Translations under genes and position numbers: made by a program | Part shown: piece by piece, positions 51,914 to 60,181 of the stretch | Layout: every line of letters begins with the position of its first letter | Position numbering within the stretch: the first letter of the stretch is position 1 | The notes under the pieces: model-generated | Told to the model about the DNA's origin: nothing | The model's database searches: none | The model's input: only the letters and a program-made list of their open reading frames with translations | Assembly: GCF_030159955.1 (NCBI RefSeq) | Contig: NZ_BSNK01000001.1 | Location: 558,001-622,000 of the forward strand | Length of the DNA stretch: 64,000 bases | Reading direction: 5' to 3' | Origin: Algimonas ampicilliniresistens | GTDB lineage: Bacteria; Pseudomonadota; Alphaproteobacteria; Caulobacterales; Maricaulaceae

Positions 51914-52873
51914 ATGACGACCGCGACACACACGATACTGCCTATATCCGGTCTGCGGATCGGACACGCCCATGATGAGACCGTTCGCACGGGTGTCACC
52001 GTTATCGTTCCGGATGCGCCGTCGCTCTGTGCCGTCGATGTTCGGGGCGGAGGTCCCGGAACCCGAGAAACCGACACACTGGCGCTTGGCGGACTTGTCG
52101 ATCGCGTTCACGCCATCGTTCTATCAGGCGGGTCAGTCTATGGTCTTGCCGCAGCCGATGCTGTGTGTGCCGAATTAGGCGCAAAAGGCGTTGGTTTCGT
52201 CGCTGGTCCACCACCTATTCCCGTGTCGCCAATCGTCCCGTCTGCTATTCTATTCGATAACGCCAATGGCGGAGACAAGAGTTGGGGACGGACACCGCCT
52301 TACCGGTCACTAGGGCAGACAGCGCTCGAATCTCTGTCACAGGATACGGCCGAAGGTCGTATTGGGGCAGGATATGGCGCGACAGCGGGCCTACATCCGG
52401 GCGGTTTTGGCATTGCTACTGAGGTCGTTGATGGAACGACTATCTGTGCCTTGATCGCGGCGAATCCCGTTGGATCGCCCTATTTGCCGGGTACGGACGT
52501 ACCGCAGGCGTGGATATATGAACAAGATGAAGAGTTTGGCGGTACGCAGCCCCCTATAGATTATCGTTGGGGCGCCCCGACGGATACGAAACTAGCCCGC
52601 TTCGCGGCACCGGGACAGAATACGGTCATCGGTGCAGTCGTTACAGATGCGGCTCTTTCGCCGTCGGATCTTAAGCGTCTCGCGATTATGGCCCAGGACG
52701 GGCTCGCTCTGTCAGTACAGCCTTCGCATACGCCGCTCGATGGCGACACGCTCTTTGCGCTTTCTGTCGGCGACCGTTCCGTCGATGGCCCGGCAGATCT
52801 GTCCTGGCTGGGGGCTGCGGCTGCTCGCGCTGTTGCGCGAGCTTTGACGCGAGGCGTGCTGGCAGCGCGATGA
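51914..52873 (+). CDS. P1-family aminopeptidase/esterase (DmpA-like, S58)
   Basis: A 319-residue Ntn-hydrolase-like protein of the P1 family (L-aminopeptidase/D-esterase). The N-terminal motif GLRIGHAHD, the GGSVYGLAAADAV stretch (about residues 74-86) and the likely self-cleavage site before Thr237 in GQNTVIGAVVTDA are family features. HTPLDGDTLFALSVG (about 275-289) closes the active site. Precursor cleavage would yield alpha and beta chains. No signal peptide is visible. The stop overlaps the next gene's start by 4 nt. Confidence 0.9.
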   Translation: MTTATHTILPISGLRIGHAHDETVRTGVTVIVPDAPSLCAVDVRGGGPGTRETDTLALGGLVDRVHAIVLSGGSVYGLAAADAVCAELGAKGVGFVAGPPPIPVSPIVPSAILFDNANGGDKSWGRTPPYRSLGQTALESLSQDTAEGRIGAGYGATAGLHPGGFGIATEVVDGTTICALIAANPVGSPYLPGTDVPQAWIYEQDEEFGGTQPPIDYRWGAPTDTKLARFAAPGQNTVIGAVVTDAALSPSDLKRLAIMAQDGLALSVQPSHTPLDGDTLFALSVGDRSVDGPADLSWLGAAAARAVARALTRGVLAAR

Positions 52874-53349
52874 CGCCGGCAGAGATTAAACCTCGGCACT
52901 ACCCGGCCATCCTGCGCAGTAATGCGCGCTTCGTTCATTGGCTTTCGCCATTGGATGAGGGCGACCTGTCCGAATTGCAAAATCGCTCAGATTATGCCCG
53001 TCAGTTATATGAAGGTGAGGCGGCCATGTTCGCCTATGACGGCGGCTCCGATTATCGCCATAAACATGTCGAATGGTTATCCGCTCACCTTGATCGCTAC
53101 CTTTATATAGATCGCATCATTGTCGGTGAAAGCGCACAAGGGCGCGGCGCCGGCCGAGCACTCTATAGCGATCTGGAGAATTTTGCACGCCAGGCTGGCC
53201 ACATCCATCTCGCTTGCGAGGTCAATACCGCCCCTAATAATCCGGGAAGCCACACTTTCCATCTCAATATAGGCTTCACGCCGCTCGGCGACGCCGATTA
53301 CGCTGACGGCCTATCCGTGCGGTACTATGTGCGAAAGCTGCAGGATTGA
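52870..53349 (+). CDS. GNAT-family acetyltransferase
   Basis: A 159-residue GCN5-type N-acetyltransferase. The acetyl-CoA loop is VGESAQGRGAGRALYSDLENFAR (as Q-G-R-G-A-G-R, about residues 93-99), and the C-terminal HTFHLNIGF motif (about 134-142) is typical. The start overlaps the P1 peptidase stop by 4 nt (ATGA), so the two are translationally coupled. The substrate is not predictable. The tRNA-Arg gene follows 75 nt downstream. Confidence 0.88.
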   Translation: MTPAEIKPRHYPAILRSNARFVHWLSPLDEGDLSELQNRSDYARQLYEGEAAMFAYDGGSDYRHKHVEWLSAHLDRYLYIDRIIVGESAQGRGAGRALYSDLENFARQAGHIHLACEVNTAPNNPGSHTFHLNIGFTPLGDADYADGLSVRYYVRKLQD

Positions 53350-53424
53350 GGCGAAAACCCCTTGCAGCGCGCAAGCGAGCCGCTTAATGCCCCCCACTTC
53401 AAGCCCTGCACGTCAGGGTCGGAT

Positions 53425-53501
53425 GCACTGGTAGCTCAGTTGGATAGAGCACTAGACTACGAATCTAGGGGTCGGGGGTTCGAATCCTCCCCAGTGCGCC
53501 A
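53425..53501 (+). tRNA. tRNA-Arg (anticodon ACG)
   Basis: A complete 77-nt cloverleaf. The acceptor arms are GCACTGG/CCAGTGC, the D stem is GCTC/GAGC, the anticodon stem CTAGA/TCTAG holds the loop CTACGAA giving anticodon ACG, and the T arm is GGGGG-TTCGAAT-CCTCC with one G-T pair. The terminal CCA is encoded. The ACG anticodon is expected to be deaminated to ICG and read CGU, CGC and CGA. No integrase gene or attachment-site repeat is seen nearby. Confidence 0.97.
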
Positions 53502-53666
53502 TTCTCCAAATCCTCAGATAAATTGGAATCTTGTTCCGTTGTTCTTCGTGGGCGCGATCTGGTTGTTCCGGTTTCGTGTTTCGCAAGATCGGCAGGGTGC
53601 TGAGATTTTGTCTCACTACGATGTTTGGGCATGCGTGAGTCTAAATTAGCAGCTGAAACATAAACA

Positions 53667-53683
53667 AGTTTACAATATAAACT
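53667..53683. promoter_or_regulatory. Candidate operator of the acyltransferase/winged-helix operon
   Basis: AGTTTA-CAATA-TAAACT is a perfect 6-bp inverted repeat with a 5-nt spacer, 40 nt before the acyltransferase start and overlapping a TACAAT -10-like hexamer. Since the third gene of the operon encodes a winged-helix repressor, this is a natural autoregulatory site. The remaining 53502-53722 stretch holds no gene. Confidence 0.4.
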
Positions 53684-53722
53684 ACTTTGGTTATGACGCC
53701 TCTTCAATTTGGAGGGGCAGTT

Positions 53723-54931
53723 ATGTCTTATGTTTCATCAGCTCGTTTGCATGGCTTGGATGCCCTGCGTGGCGGGGCGCTTCTTTTAGGTGTCTTTTTC
53801 CACGCCGCTTTTTCCTTTTTGCCCGGGGATCAATTGTGGTTGGTGATGGATGTTCAGCGCTCCGCCAGCGTGAGTGGCGGGGCTTATGTCTTGCACATTT
53901 TTCGGATGACGATCTTCTTCGTGCTGGCCGGGTATTTCGGTCGTATGCAGACCTTTCGTTTGGGAACGGGGGCATTTTTGCGTGACCGATTGCAACGGAT
54001 CGGAGTTCCGTTGATCGTGTTCTGGCCGATGATCATGGCCTGCATTATCGCTCTCTCTATCTGGGGCATGATCATGGCCAATGGCGGATCAATGCCAGAA
54101 AATCCGCCAGCCCCTCCGCCGCTGACACTCAAGACACTTCCGCTGACACACTTATGGTTCCTGTATGTCTTACTCCTTTTATACGGTGCTATGTTGGCGG
54201 GTCGTGGCCTTCTGTCCCTCTTGCGGATGAAAAGTGGGTTGGGAAAACTCAGCGACACTGTGCTGCGGTGGGTTGCGCCGATTGGCCTCTTGCCGCTCTT
54301 AATGGCGATGCCGACAGCTCTCGCGCTTATGAACCATCCGAACTGGCATCCTTTCTTTGGGATCCCGACGCCGGATTATGGTTTCGTTCCGGTCCGGGCA
54401 ACGGTCATCGCCTATGGCGGCGCCTTCTGGCTTGGCTGGTTGATGCAGAGAGACCCCCAGCATCTAAGCAGGGCAACGAAGCTTTGGCCGGTTTTCCTCA
54501 TCGGTGCTGTAGCGCTGAGTGGCTATTGCCTATCGGTGGTGGGGACGACCATCTCCTATTATCAGCCTCTGCCTGAAGAAGCGCAGCAGCTTTACCCGGT
54601 CGCTTATGCACTCTCTGTCTGGCTTTGGACCTTTGGTTTGACCGGACTATGTATGAAGATCTGGTCGAAGGAGAGCCCGGTTCGCCGATACGTAGCGGAT
54701 GCCTCATATTGGCTCTACATAATCCATCTTCCGATCGTCATGGCGCTGCAGATCTGGGTATCGAAATGGGCATGGCCAGCTGAGCTGAAATACGTCACAA
54801 TATTGGGACTCTCGATTCCCTTGATGTTGGTGAGTTACGAACTCCTCGTGCGTTACACCTTCGTTGGCGGATTACTGAACGGGCGAAAACGGACCCGTAA
54901 AAAGCGCAAAATCACGGAGCAGCCAGTATGA
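53723..54931 (+). CDS. Acyltransferase-3 / OpgC-type membrane acyltransferase
   Basis: A 402-residue membrane protein with about ten helices and the acyltransferase-3 (OpgC/OafB-like) signature: ARLHGLDALRGGALLLGVFFHAAFSF in the first helices with the catalytic His (about residue 27), and the loop RDRLQRIGVPLIVFW (about 93-107). These enzymes transfer acyl or succinyl groups onto periplasmic glucans or surface glycans. GGAGGGG 5 nt before ATG 53723 fixes the start. The C-terminal tail is very basic. The stop overlaps the next gene by 4 nt. Confidence 0.88.
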   Translation: MSYVSSARLHGLDALRGGALLLGVFFHAAFSFLPGDQLWLVMDVQRSASVSGGAYVLHIFRMTIFFVLAGYFGRMQTFRLGTGAFLRDRLQRIGVPLIVFWPMIMACIIALSIWGMIMANGGSMPENPPAPPPLTLKTLPLTHLWFLYVLLLLYGAMLAGRGLLSLLRMKSGLGKLSDTVLRWVAPIGLLPLLMAMPTALALMNHPNWHPFFGIPTPDYGFVPVRATVIAYGGAFWLGWLMQRDPQHLSRATKLWPVFLIGAVALSGYCLSVVGTTISYYQPLPEEAQQLYPVAYALSVWLWTFGLTGLCMKIWSKESPVRRYVADASYWLYIIHLPIVMALQIWVSKWAWPAELKYVTILGLSIPLMLVSYELLVRYTFVGGLLNGRKRTRKKRKITEQPV

Positions 54932-55560
54932 CCCTTGATCCAAAAACGGCTGAAGCAGACCTCGCCTTTATGCGGGCACTCGTTGAAGATGACGGATCTC
55001 ACAGTCGTGATTTTGGACTCATCTACATGTTCGCAGGAGTCCTCTATGGTCTTCAATGTTTTGCGAACTGGGCGCTTATGGTCTCAGCGACCGAGGTGTC
55101 GCCCCTTATTTGGATGGCGGTCGGTTGGGGTCCGACCGTCCTGTTCATAATCGTAATCAGCCACAATTCTTGGAAGAACCGGGCCGATCCATATGGATCA
55201 GGAACGACCAAACGGGCCGTGGGTGCGGCGTTTACAGGGGCAGGAATCGCCAATTTGATATTGGCGCTGATTTTTGGCTGGGTCGCCTACCAGAAGCGTG
55301 ACTGGTCGATTTGGCTGTTGTTTCCCGTGGTTGTTTGTGCGCTTCAGGGCGCGATCTGGTTTGCAACGGCCATATTACGTCGTCACTTTTGGTACGGCGT
55401 GACAGCCATTGGCTGGTTTGTGTCGGCTATGGGTTTGGGTGTTTTGGTCGACCAAACACTCGACTATATCCTGGTGCTCGGTTTGGCATTGTTCGCTTGG
55501 ATGGCTCTACCCGGATTTCTTATCTTGCGCTCAACCCAGCAGAGGACATCAAAACCATAA
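54928..55560 (+). CDS. Membrane protein of the acyltransferase operon
   Basis: A 210-residue membrane protein with a hydrophilic N terminus of about 30 residues, then roughly six helices (about 33-55, 60-85, 110-130, 135-155, 160-180 and 183-200). No family can be named with confidence. It overlaps the acyltransferase stop by 4 nt and is followed 5 nt later by a winged-helix regulator, so it is the middle gene of a tight three-gene unit. Membrane proteins next to this type of regulator are common, but the shared function is not known. Confidence 0.7.
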   Translation: MTLDPKTAEADLAFMRALVEDDGSHSRDFGLIYMFAGVLYGLQCFANWALMVSATEVSPLIWMAVGWGPTVLFIIVISHNSWKNRADPYGSGTTKRAVGAAFTGAGIANLILALIFGWVAYQKRDWSIWLLFPVVVCALQGAIWFATAILRRHFWYGVTAIGWFVSAMGLGVLVDQTLDYILVLGLALFAWMALPGFLILRSTQQRTSKP

Positions 55561-55565
55561 CCTCT

Positions 55566-55874
55566 ATGTCTGACCACGGGATCGACAAAATCAGCGACAT
55601 TATCCACGGGCGGCTGCGTCTTGGGGTCATGGCTTTTCTAGCCAATGCCGAAGCTGCGTCTTTTACCGAGTTGAAAACGGCTCTGAGCGTGACCTCAGGA
55701 AATCTTTCGATCCAAATGCGCAAGCTTGAAGAGGCCGGCTACATCAAAATCGACAAATCGATTGTGGGTCGCAAACCTCTCACGACGATCCGGATGACCG
55801 CGGCCGGACGGAAGGCATTCGCAATCTATATCGAAGCCTTGTCCGACGTGCTGGGTGGTGCATTAAAGGGATAA
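55566..55874 (+). CDS. Winged-helix DNA-binding regulator (HTH_34 type)
   Basis: A 102-residue winged-helix protein with the pattern SFTELKTALSVTSGNLSIQMRKLEEAGYI (about residues 34-62) and the wing KSIVGRKPLTTIRMTAAGRKAF. This is the compact HTH_34/MarR-like architecture often found in operons with membrane proteins. The ATG at 55566 is 5 nt after the upstream stop; a longer frame on the same strand starts inside the upstream gene and is not used. It may repress its own operon from the palindrome at 53667-53683. Confidence 0.82.
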   Translation: MSDHGIDKISDIIHGRLRLGVMAFLANAEAASFTELKTALSVTSGNLSIQMRKLEEAGYIKIDKSIVGRKPLTTIRMTAAGRKAFAIYIEALSDVLGGALKG

Positions 55875-55914
55875 GGCCCGTGCTATTCAGGCGCGTCGTT
55901 TGAGAGAGATCCGC

Positions 55915-56925
55915 ATGAGAGCCATCATCTATCTGGCCGCGCTATCCATCATCCTTTCACTCAGCGGATGCATAACGCTCGATGCGGGGCCAGCGGACAG
56001 ACCTAGTAGTGCTGATGACAGTCTCAATGACAGAGACTGGGCTTTGGTTTGGGCAGATGAATTTGACGGCAATACACTCGACCGGACTAAATGGGCGCCG
56101 GAAGTGTCCTGCTGGGGCGGCGGCAATCAGGAACGTCAGTGTTATGTGGATCGCCTAGAGAATGTCAGAGTGGAAGACGGCTATCTGCGCCTCAAAGCCG
56201 TTCCAGGTGAGCATTCCGGACCTAGTGTGCATATGGAGCATCCCGACTATCCGGGGGAGACGGTCAGGCAGCCCTATACGTCTGGAAAAGTGCGCACGCG
56301 CGACCTCGCTTCTTGGACCTATGGTCGGATTGAAGGTCGGATAAAGCTACCGACTGGGCAGGGTGCTTGGCCCGCTTTCTGGATGATGCCGCAATCTTCC
56401 GTCTATGGAGGATGGCCGCTTTCGGGCGAAATCGATATTATGGAAGCCGTCAATCTAGGTGCTCGCTGTGATGATTGCGTAGGCACGTCTCAAGAGAACC
56501 GATCTTCTGGTGCCATTCATTTCGGTCAGCGTTCTCCCAATAATCGCTATGTTGATAAACGTCGCCCGCTGGCGGCGCAGGCCGGACAGGCGGGTATACC
56601 GCGCGATCAGTTCCATATCTATGCTGTGGAATGGGGCGAGGGCCGTATCGACTGGTTTGTCGATGGGGAGCGGTTTTATAGCGTGAGTTCGGACCAGTGG
56701 TTCACCGATACTGTATCTAAATCGGACGACCCGAATGCGCCATTTAACCAAGACTTCTATGTCATGTTAAATTTTGCGGTTGGCGGCGCTTGGCCAGAAG
56801 GTGCGAATGAAGGCGGTATCGATGCCTCTACGTTCCCGGCCGAAATGGTTGTGGACTATGTGCGGGTTTATCAATGCCGTCAGGATCCTGACACGGGACG
56901 CGCGTGCATGGCCGCCGACATATGA
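55915..56925 (+). CDS. GH16-family glycoside hydrolase lipoprotein (laminarinase-like)
   Basis: A 336-residue lipoprotein (lipobox LSGC, Cys at about residue 19) with a GH16 jelly-roll domain (about 40-330). The catalytic ExDxxE motif is Glu172-Ile-Asp174-Ile-Met-Glu177, with the preceding substrate strand WPAFWMMP and the closing VDYVRVYQC. Beta-1,3- or beta-1,3/1,4-glucanase activity on algal or fungal glucans is the usual role. The ATG at 55915 is preceded by GAGAGA. The stop overlaps the next gene's ATG (ATGA). A marine polysaccharide-degrading lifestyle is suggested, not proven. Confidence 0.92.
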   Translation: MRAIIYLAALSIILSLSGCITLDAGPADRPSSADDSLNDRDWALVWADEFDGNTLDRTKWAPEVSCWGGGNQERQCYVDRLENVRVEDGYLRLKAVPGEHSGPSVHMEHPDYPGETVRQPYTSGKVRTRDLASWTYGRIEGRIKLPTGQGAWPAFWMMPQSSVYGGWPLSGEIDIMEAVNLGARCDDCVGTSQENRSSGAIHFGQRSPNNRYVDKRRPLAAQAGQAGIPRDQFHIYAVEWGEGRIDWFVDGERFYSVSSDQWFTDTVSKSDDPNAPFNQDFYVMLNFAVGGAWPEGANEGGIDASTFPAEMVVDYVRVYQCRQDPDTGRACMAADI

Positions 56926-58115
56926 AAGTTCTGATCGTTGGCGGCGGTATTGGCGGTCTGACAGCCGCGCTGTGCTGCGCGCATTTTGGACATGAGGTCA
57001 TTGTGCTGGAACAAGCAGACGCCTTTGGCGAGGTGGGTGCGGGTATTCAGATACCGCCCAATGCGATGAAGGTTTTCGCCGCGCTCGGCCTCCAAGACCG
57101 TATCGCTCGCGATGCCGTTGAACCGGCCGCTATCCAAGCCCGAATGGGGAGAAGCGGTCGAGAGGTATTTACGGTGCCACTCGCGGCAGAGAGCCGTAAA
57201 AGCTGGGGTGCGCCTTATCTGCACATCCACCGCGCGGATTATATTGCCGCATTGTTCGAGAGCCTGCCGACCGCACCCTCTGTGCAAGTCAGGCTGGGCG
57301 AAGCCGTCACCAAGATTAATCAGGACGCCGCCGCTGTCACCATCACGCTCAGCGATGGATCGACCGAAACCGGCGATGTTTTAATTGGGGCGGACGGAAT
57401 CCATTCGACAGTGCGAGGCTGGCTGCTGGGACCGGATCAACCTGTCTTTACGGGCAATGTGGCGTGGCGCGCGACTGTGCCAATGGAGGCGTTGGGCGAT
57501 GCTGCGCCGGAGCGCACGGCTTGTGTCTGGATGGGGCCGGGGCGTCACGCCGTCACCTACCAATTGCGGCGTGGGAACATGGCGAATTTCGTGGGCGTGG
57601 TTGAACGTGATGAGCTCGTTGCGGAGGGCTGGTCAGAGCAAGGCAGTCAGGCAGAGGCGTTATCGGATTTCGCGGGCTGGCACCCGACGATCATGCGATT
57701 GATTGAAGCTGTTTCCGACGACGCGCTGTTCCGCTGGGCGCTTTATGATCGTCCGCCGCTTTCGTGTTGGACCGACGGACGCGTGGCACTGCTCGGCGAT
57801 GCGGCACATCCGATGTTGCCCTTCTTGGCTCAAGGCGCGGCTATGGCGGTCGAGGATGCGTGGGTGCTGGCAGAGGCAATCAGCGATCCAGATCGGCCTG
57901 TTTTAGAGTCTTTAAAGGCCTACCAAGCGCAGCGCTTACCGCGAACATCGCGCGTCCAAGCAGGCTCCCGCGCCAATGCCAAGACTTTCCACAAGCGGAC
58001 GCTACCAGCTCAGCTTATGGCATATGGTCCGATGTGGTTGGCGGGCCAGATCGGGCCGTCAATTGTCCGGGGTCGGCTAGACTGGCTCTATGGCCACGAC
58101 GTCACGGGTGATTAG
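56922..58115 (+). CDS. FAD-dependent aromatic monooxygenase
   Basis: A 397-residue group A flavoprotein monooxygenase of the salicylate/3-hydroxybenzoate hydroxylase type. FAD motifs are VGGGIGGLTAAL (about residues 5-16), the DG motif VLIGADGIHSTVR (about 150-162) and GDAAHPMLPFLAQGA (about 290-304). It would insert one oxygen atom into an aromatic ring with NAD(P)H; the substrate is unknown. The start overlaps the GH16 stop by 4 nt, an odd pairing of functions. The stop TAG shares TTAG with the convergent membrane gene. Confidence 0.9.
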   Translation: MKVLIVGGGIGGLTAALCCAHFGHEVIVLEQADAFGEVGAGIQIPPNAMKVFAALGLQDRIARDAVEPAAIQARMGRSGREVFTVPLAAESRKSWGAPYLHIHRADYIAALFESLPTAPSVQVRLGEAVTKINQDAAAVTITLSDGSTETGDVLIGADGIHSTVRGWLLGPDQPVFTGNVAWRATVPMEALGDAAPERTACVWMGPGRHAVTYQLRRGNMANFVGVVERDELVAEGWSEQGSQAEALSDFAGWHPTIMRLIEAVSDDALFRWALYDRPPLSCWTDGRVALLGDAAHPMLPFLAQGAAMAVEDAWVLAEAISDPDRPVLESLKAYQAQRLPRTSRVQAGSRANAKTFHKRTLPAQLMAYGPMWLAGQIGPSIVRGRLDWLYGHDVTGD

Positions 58116-58492
58116 GTCGATTTGGAACTCCGCATAGCGAACAGGATCAGGCCGCAAGTCACGATCTCGATCAGGATAGGCTGTGCCGCGCCTACGCCGA
58201 AGCCTGACATCAGTCCATGAATGACCCGCACAATGCCTGTGATGCCGAATAGGCCGAGCGGAGCCCACAGCCAGGTCCGCTTACCCGCGAACAAAGCCGC
58301 GCCCACACCGATCGTGAAGACTGTGAAATAGGCTGTAAAATCAGCGTGTAATGTGGCTGCGCCGACCGGGCCTGTCGCAGTAACACCGCCAAGGACCTCC
58401 GCAATTTTCGTAGGGGCGAACAAGGCCATCGCTGACATGACAAGGCCGAGTAGGAAGGGCGGCACCAGCGCAAGCTTCTGAAGGTTTGTCAT
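58112..58492 (-). CDS. Four-helix membrane protein (DUF4345-like)
   Basis: A 126-residue membrane protein with four helices (about residues 5-27, 50-68, 75-95 and 103-121). The general pattern, with a small polar loop AKPTK-like after helix 1 and Gly-rich helix 2, resembles DUF4345 proteins from memory; this is not certain. No function is known. It is on the minus strand and ends in the stop tetramer shared with the monooxygenase. 96 nt of non-coding DNA separate it from the next minus-strand gene upstream. Confidence 0.65.
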   Translation of the reverse strand: MTNLQKLALVPPFLLGLVMSAMALFAPTKIAEVLGGVTATGPVGAATLHADFTAYFTVFTIGVGAALFAGKRTWLWAPLGLFGITGIVRVIHGLMSGFGVGAAQPILIEIVTCGLILFAMRSSKST

Positions 58493-58588
58493 TATGTTCC
58501 CCGTTTGAGTAGTTCAGGGAACGCTAGCTAGCATGTTCTACTCTGACAATCATGGATCGGCCATTTCTAATGGATTGAAACATTGATG

Positions 58589-59245
58589 TCAGTCGGACGT
58601 CGACACCCGCTTCTTTTTCCAAGGATAGAACATGAGAGCGATTAAGGTTGGTGCGAGAATATTCAGCGGAACTGCAATCACGTCTGTCGCACCGTGAGTT
58701 GGCCCGGTCCATTCCAGTATCGTGACCCCAACGAGGTAAAGGGCAAACAATATGACTAGGCGTGTATTTGTTTTGGTCCATGCTGGGGTTTGGTCTTGCG
58801 GGCTCCCCGTCCTTCTATCGTAAATGATCCAACTGATAACTCCAAAGAATGTGATGCCGGTGACGAGGGGCGCAATCCAAGTTAAGTCCCAGCGGATCCC
58901 GCCTGTATCGCCGTGAAAGATAATTTTCTGCCCAGCGATGAAAGGCAGATAGAGCGCGTTTGCAAAAGGTATGGCATGCCAAATTACGAGGAGCGCTTTA
59001 AAAGGCGCGCGCGGATTTCGAAATCCCATCCATAAGATCGTGACGCCCAACGCGGCCTGATAAATTAGAAACAGATAGTCCCCGCTCCATCCAACGCCGC
59101 GATACATGGTATTGAAATATTCGTTTCCCCAAGCGTAAGAATTCTGCCCGGACAGTGTCCGCATCATTGGCAGCCACGTCGTCCAAAGGCCGAGCGCCGT
59201 CACGAACATGACAGTATTCCGAAAAATCAGTTTTCGACCTGTCAT
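58589..59245 (-). CDS. Multi-span membrane protein of the MerR-TPR operon
   Basis: A 218-residue membrane protein with about six helices and short loops; the C terminus is basic (PWKKKRVSTSD). No family is recognised. The ATG at 59245 is chosen because AGGAGA lies 6 nt upstream, within the end of the TPR gene; the longer frame starting at 59368 would lie wholly inside that gene. It starts one base after the TPR stop, so it is the last gene of a MerR-TPR-membrane operon. Confidence 0.7.
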   Translation of the reverse strand: MTGRKLIFRNTVMFVTALGLWTTWLPMMRTLSGQNSYAWGNEYFNTMYRGVGWSGDYLFLIYQAALGVTILWMGFRNPRAPFKALLVIWHAIPFANALYLPFIAGQKIIFHGDTGGIRWDLTWIAPLVTGITFFGVISWIIYDRRTGSPQDQTPAWTKTNTRLVILFALYLVGVTILEWTGPTHGATDVIAVPLNILAPTLIALMFYPWKKKRVSTSD

Positions 59246-59246
59246 T

Positions 59247-60179
59247 CTATTCTCCTCTTCTTTCGCTGATCCGGGCAAGACCATCCTGCGCGCGCCGATT
59301 GTCTGGATCATCGCGAAGTGTGGCTTGGTACGCGTCGCTCGCTTTGTCGAAATCGCCACGACCCTCATATGTGCTGCCTATGAGAGCATTGGCTTTCGCA
59401 ATCGACGGCAACCTCGGATGGTCGAGATGGCCACGGGCTTCAATAAACTGACGTAGCAAAGCTTCGGCTATGTCGAGTTCAAAGCCCCCATAAACACGTG
59501 TTGCTGCGCGCAGATATTGATGTTCAAGGACGACCCAAGCGTCAGGAGATAGATCCGGTGCCCAACTTGAAAGCTCTCGGTCAGCCTCATCCGTTCGGCC
59601 TGCTAGGATGAGGCGACGGGCTAGCTCTGATCGGGGCCCGTAATCGCTGTGGGCCATGTTTACGAGAGTTTGTAAGCTGGAAATGACGGCGTCCGGATCA
59701 TTGCCAGAACGCGACAATGACAGCTGCATTTGCGCGGCGGCGAGTGGATCAATAGTCCGTAATTCCGCAATCCGGACGGCAGCCTTTTCGCGGCTACCAC
59801 CGGCAATGCTTGGCGCAGCGATGAGGTACCCGATTTCTTCCGTTCGGGCGTCAACATTGTCTGGGTCAATGTCGAGCGCCGCCGCAATAGCGCGGCGGTA
59901 TTTTTTCGACACTGATAGGGCCTTGAGGCCGCCGACCATATCGAGGCGGGCATTCAGAGTGGTCGCGAGAAGGAGTTGTGCTTCGACGCAATCGACTTCG
60001 CGCTCCGCAAGTTTTTCGGCTTGTTTGACGGCCGACTTCGTGTCTCCTGCCGCAATTATTTGACCAATTTCAACTGCATCGTTTCCAATTCGGTCGCAGT
60101 CGGCCGCAACCGCGAGGCTACTTGCCAAGAGGTAGAGAGTAGTCGTCAACGCTGTGGTTCTTAGGGTGGTTCTTAACAT
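59247..60179 (-). CDS. Exported TPR-repeat protein
   Basis: A 310-residue protein with a signal peptide (residues 1-25, ending SLAVAA) and helical TPR-like repeats over most of the mature part. The clearest units are near the C terminus (IGSTYEGRGDFDKASDAYQATLRDD in two pieces, about 270-294) and around SELARRLILAGRTDEADREL. It probably mediates protein contacts in the periplasm. It starts 2 nt after the MerR stop and ends one base before the membrane gene, so all three are co-transcribed. No ligand or partner is identified. Confidence 0.82.
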   Translation of the reverse strand: MLRTTLRTTALTTTLYLLASSLAVAADCDRIGNDAVEIGQIIAAGDTKSAVKQAEKLAEREVDCVEAQLLLATTLNARLDMVGGLKALSVSKKYRRAIAAALDIDPDNVDARTEEIGYLIAAPSIAGGSREKAAVRIAELRTIDPLAAAQMQLSLSRSGNDPDAVISSLQTLVNMAHSDYGPRSELARRLILAGRTDEADRELSSWAPDLSPDAWVVLEHQYLRAATRVYGGFELDIAEALLRQFIEARGHLDHPRLPSIAKANALIGSTYEGRGDFDKASDAYQATLRDDPDNRRAQDGLARISERRGE

Positions 60180-60181
60180 GT

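Noticed and set aside
53465-53707. 80-residue minus-strand frame ending GRIRTPDP
   Set aside because: Its 3' end is the antisense of the tRNA-Arg gene; this ending is a well-known spurious product of reading tRNA genes backwards. No ribosome-binding site or conservation evidence.
53425-53722. Genomic island attachment site at tRNA-Arg
   Set aside because: No integrase, no direct repeat of the tRNA 3' end and no compositional break in the genes that follow.
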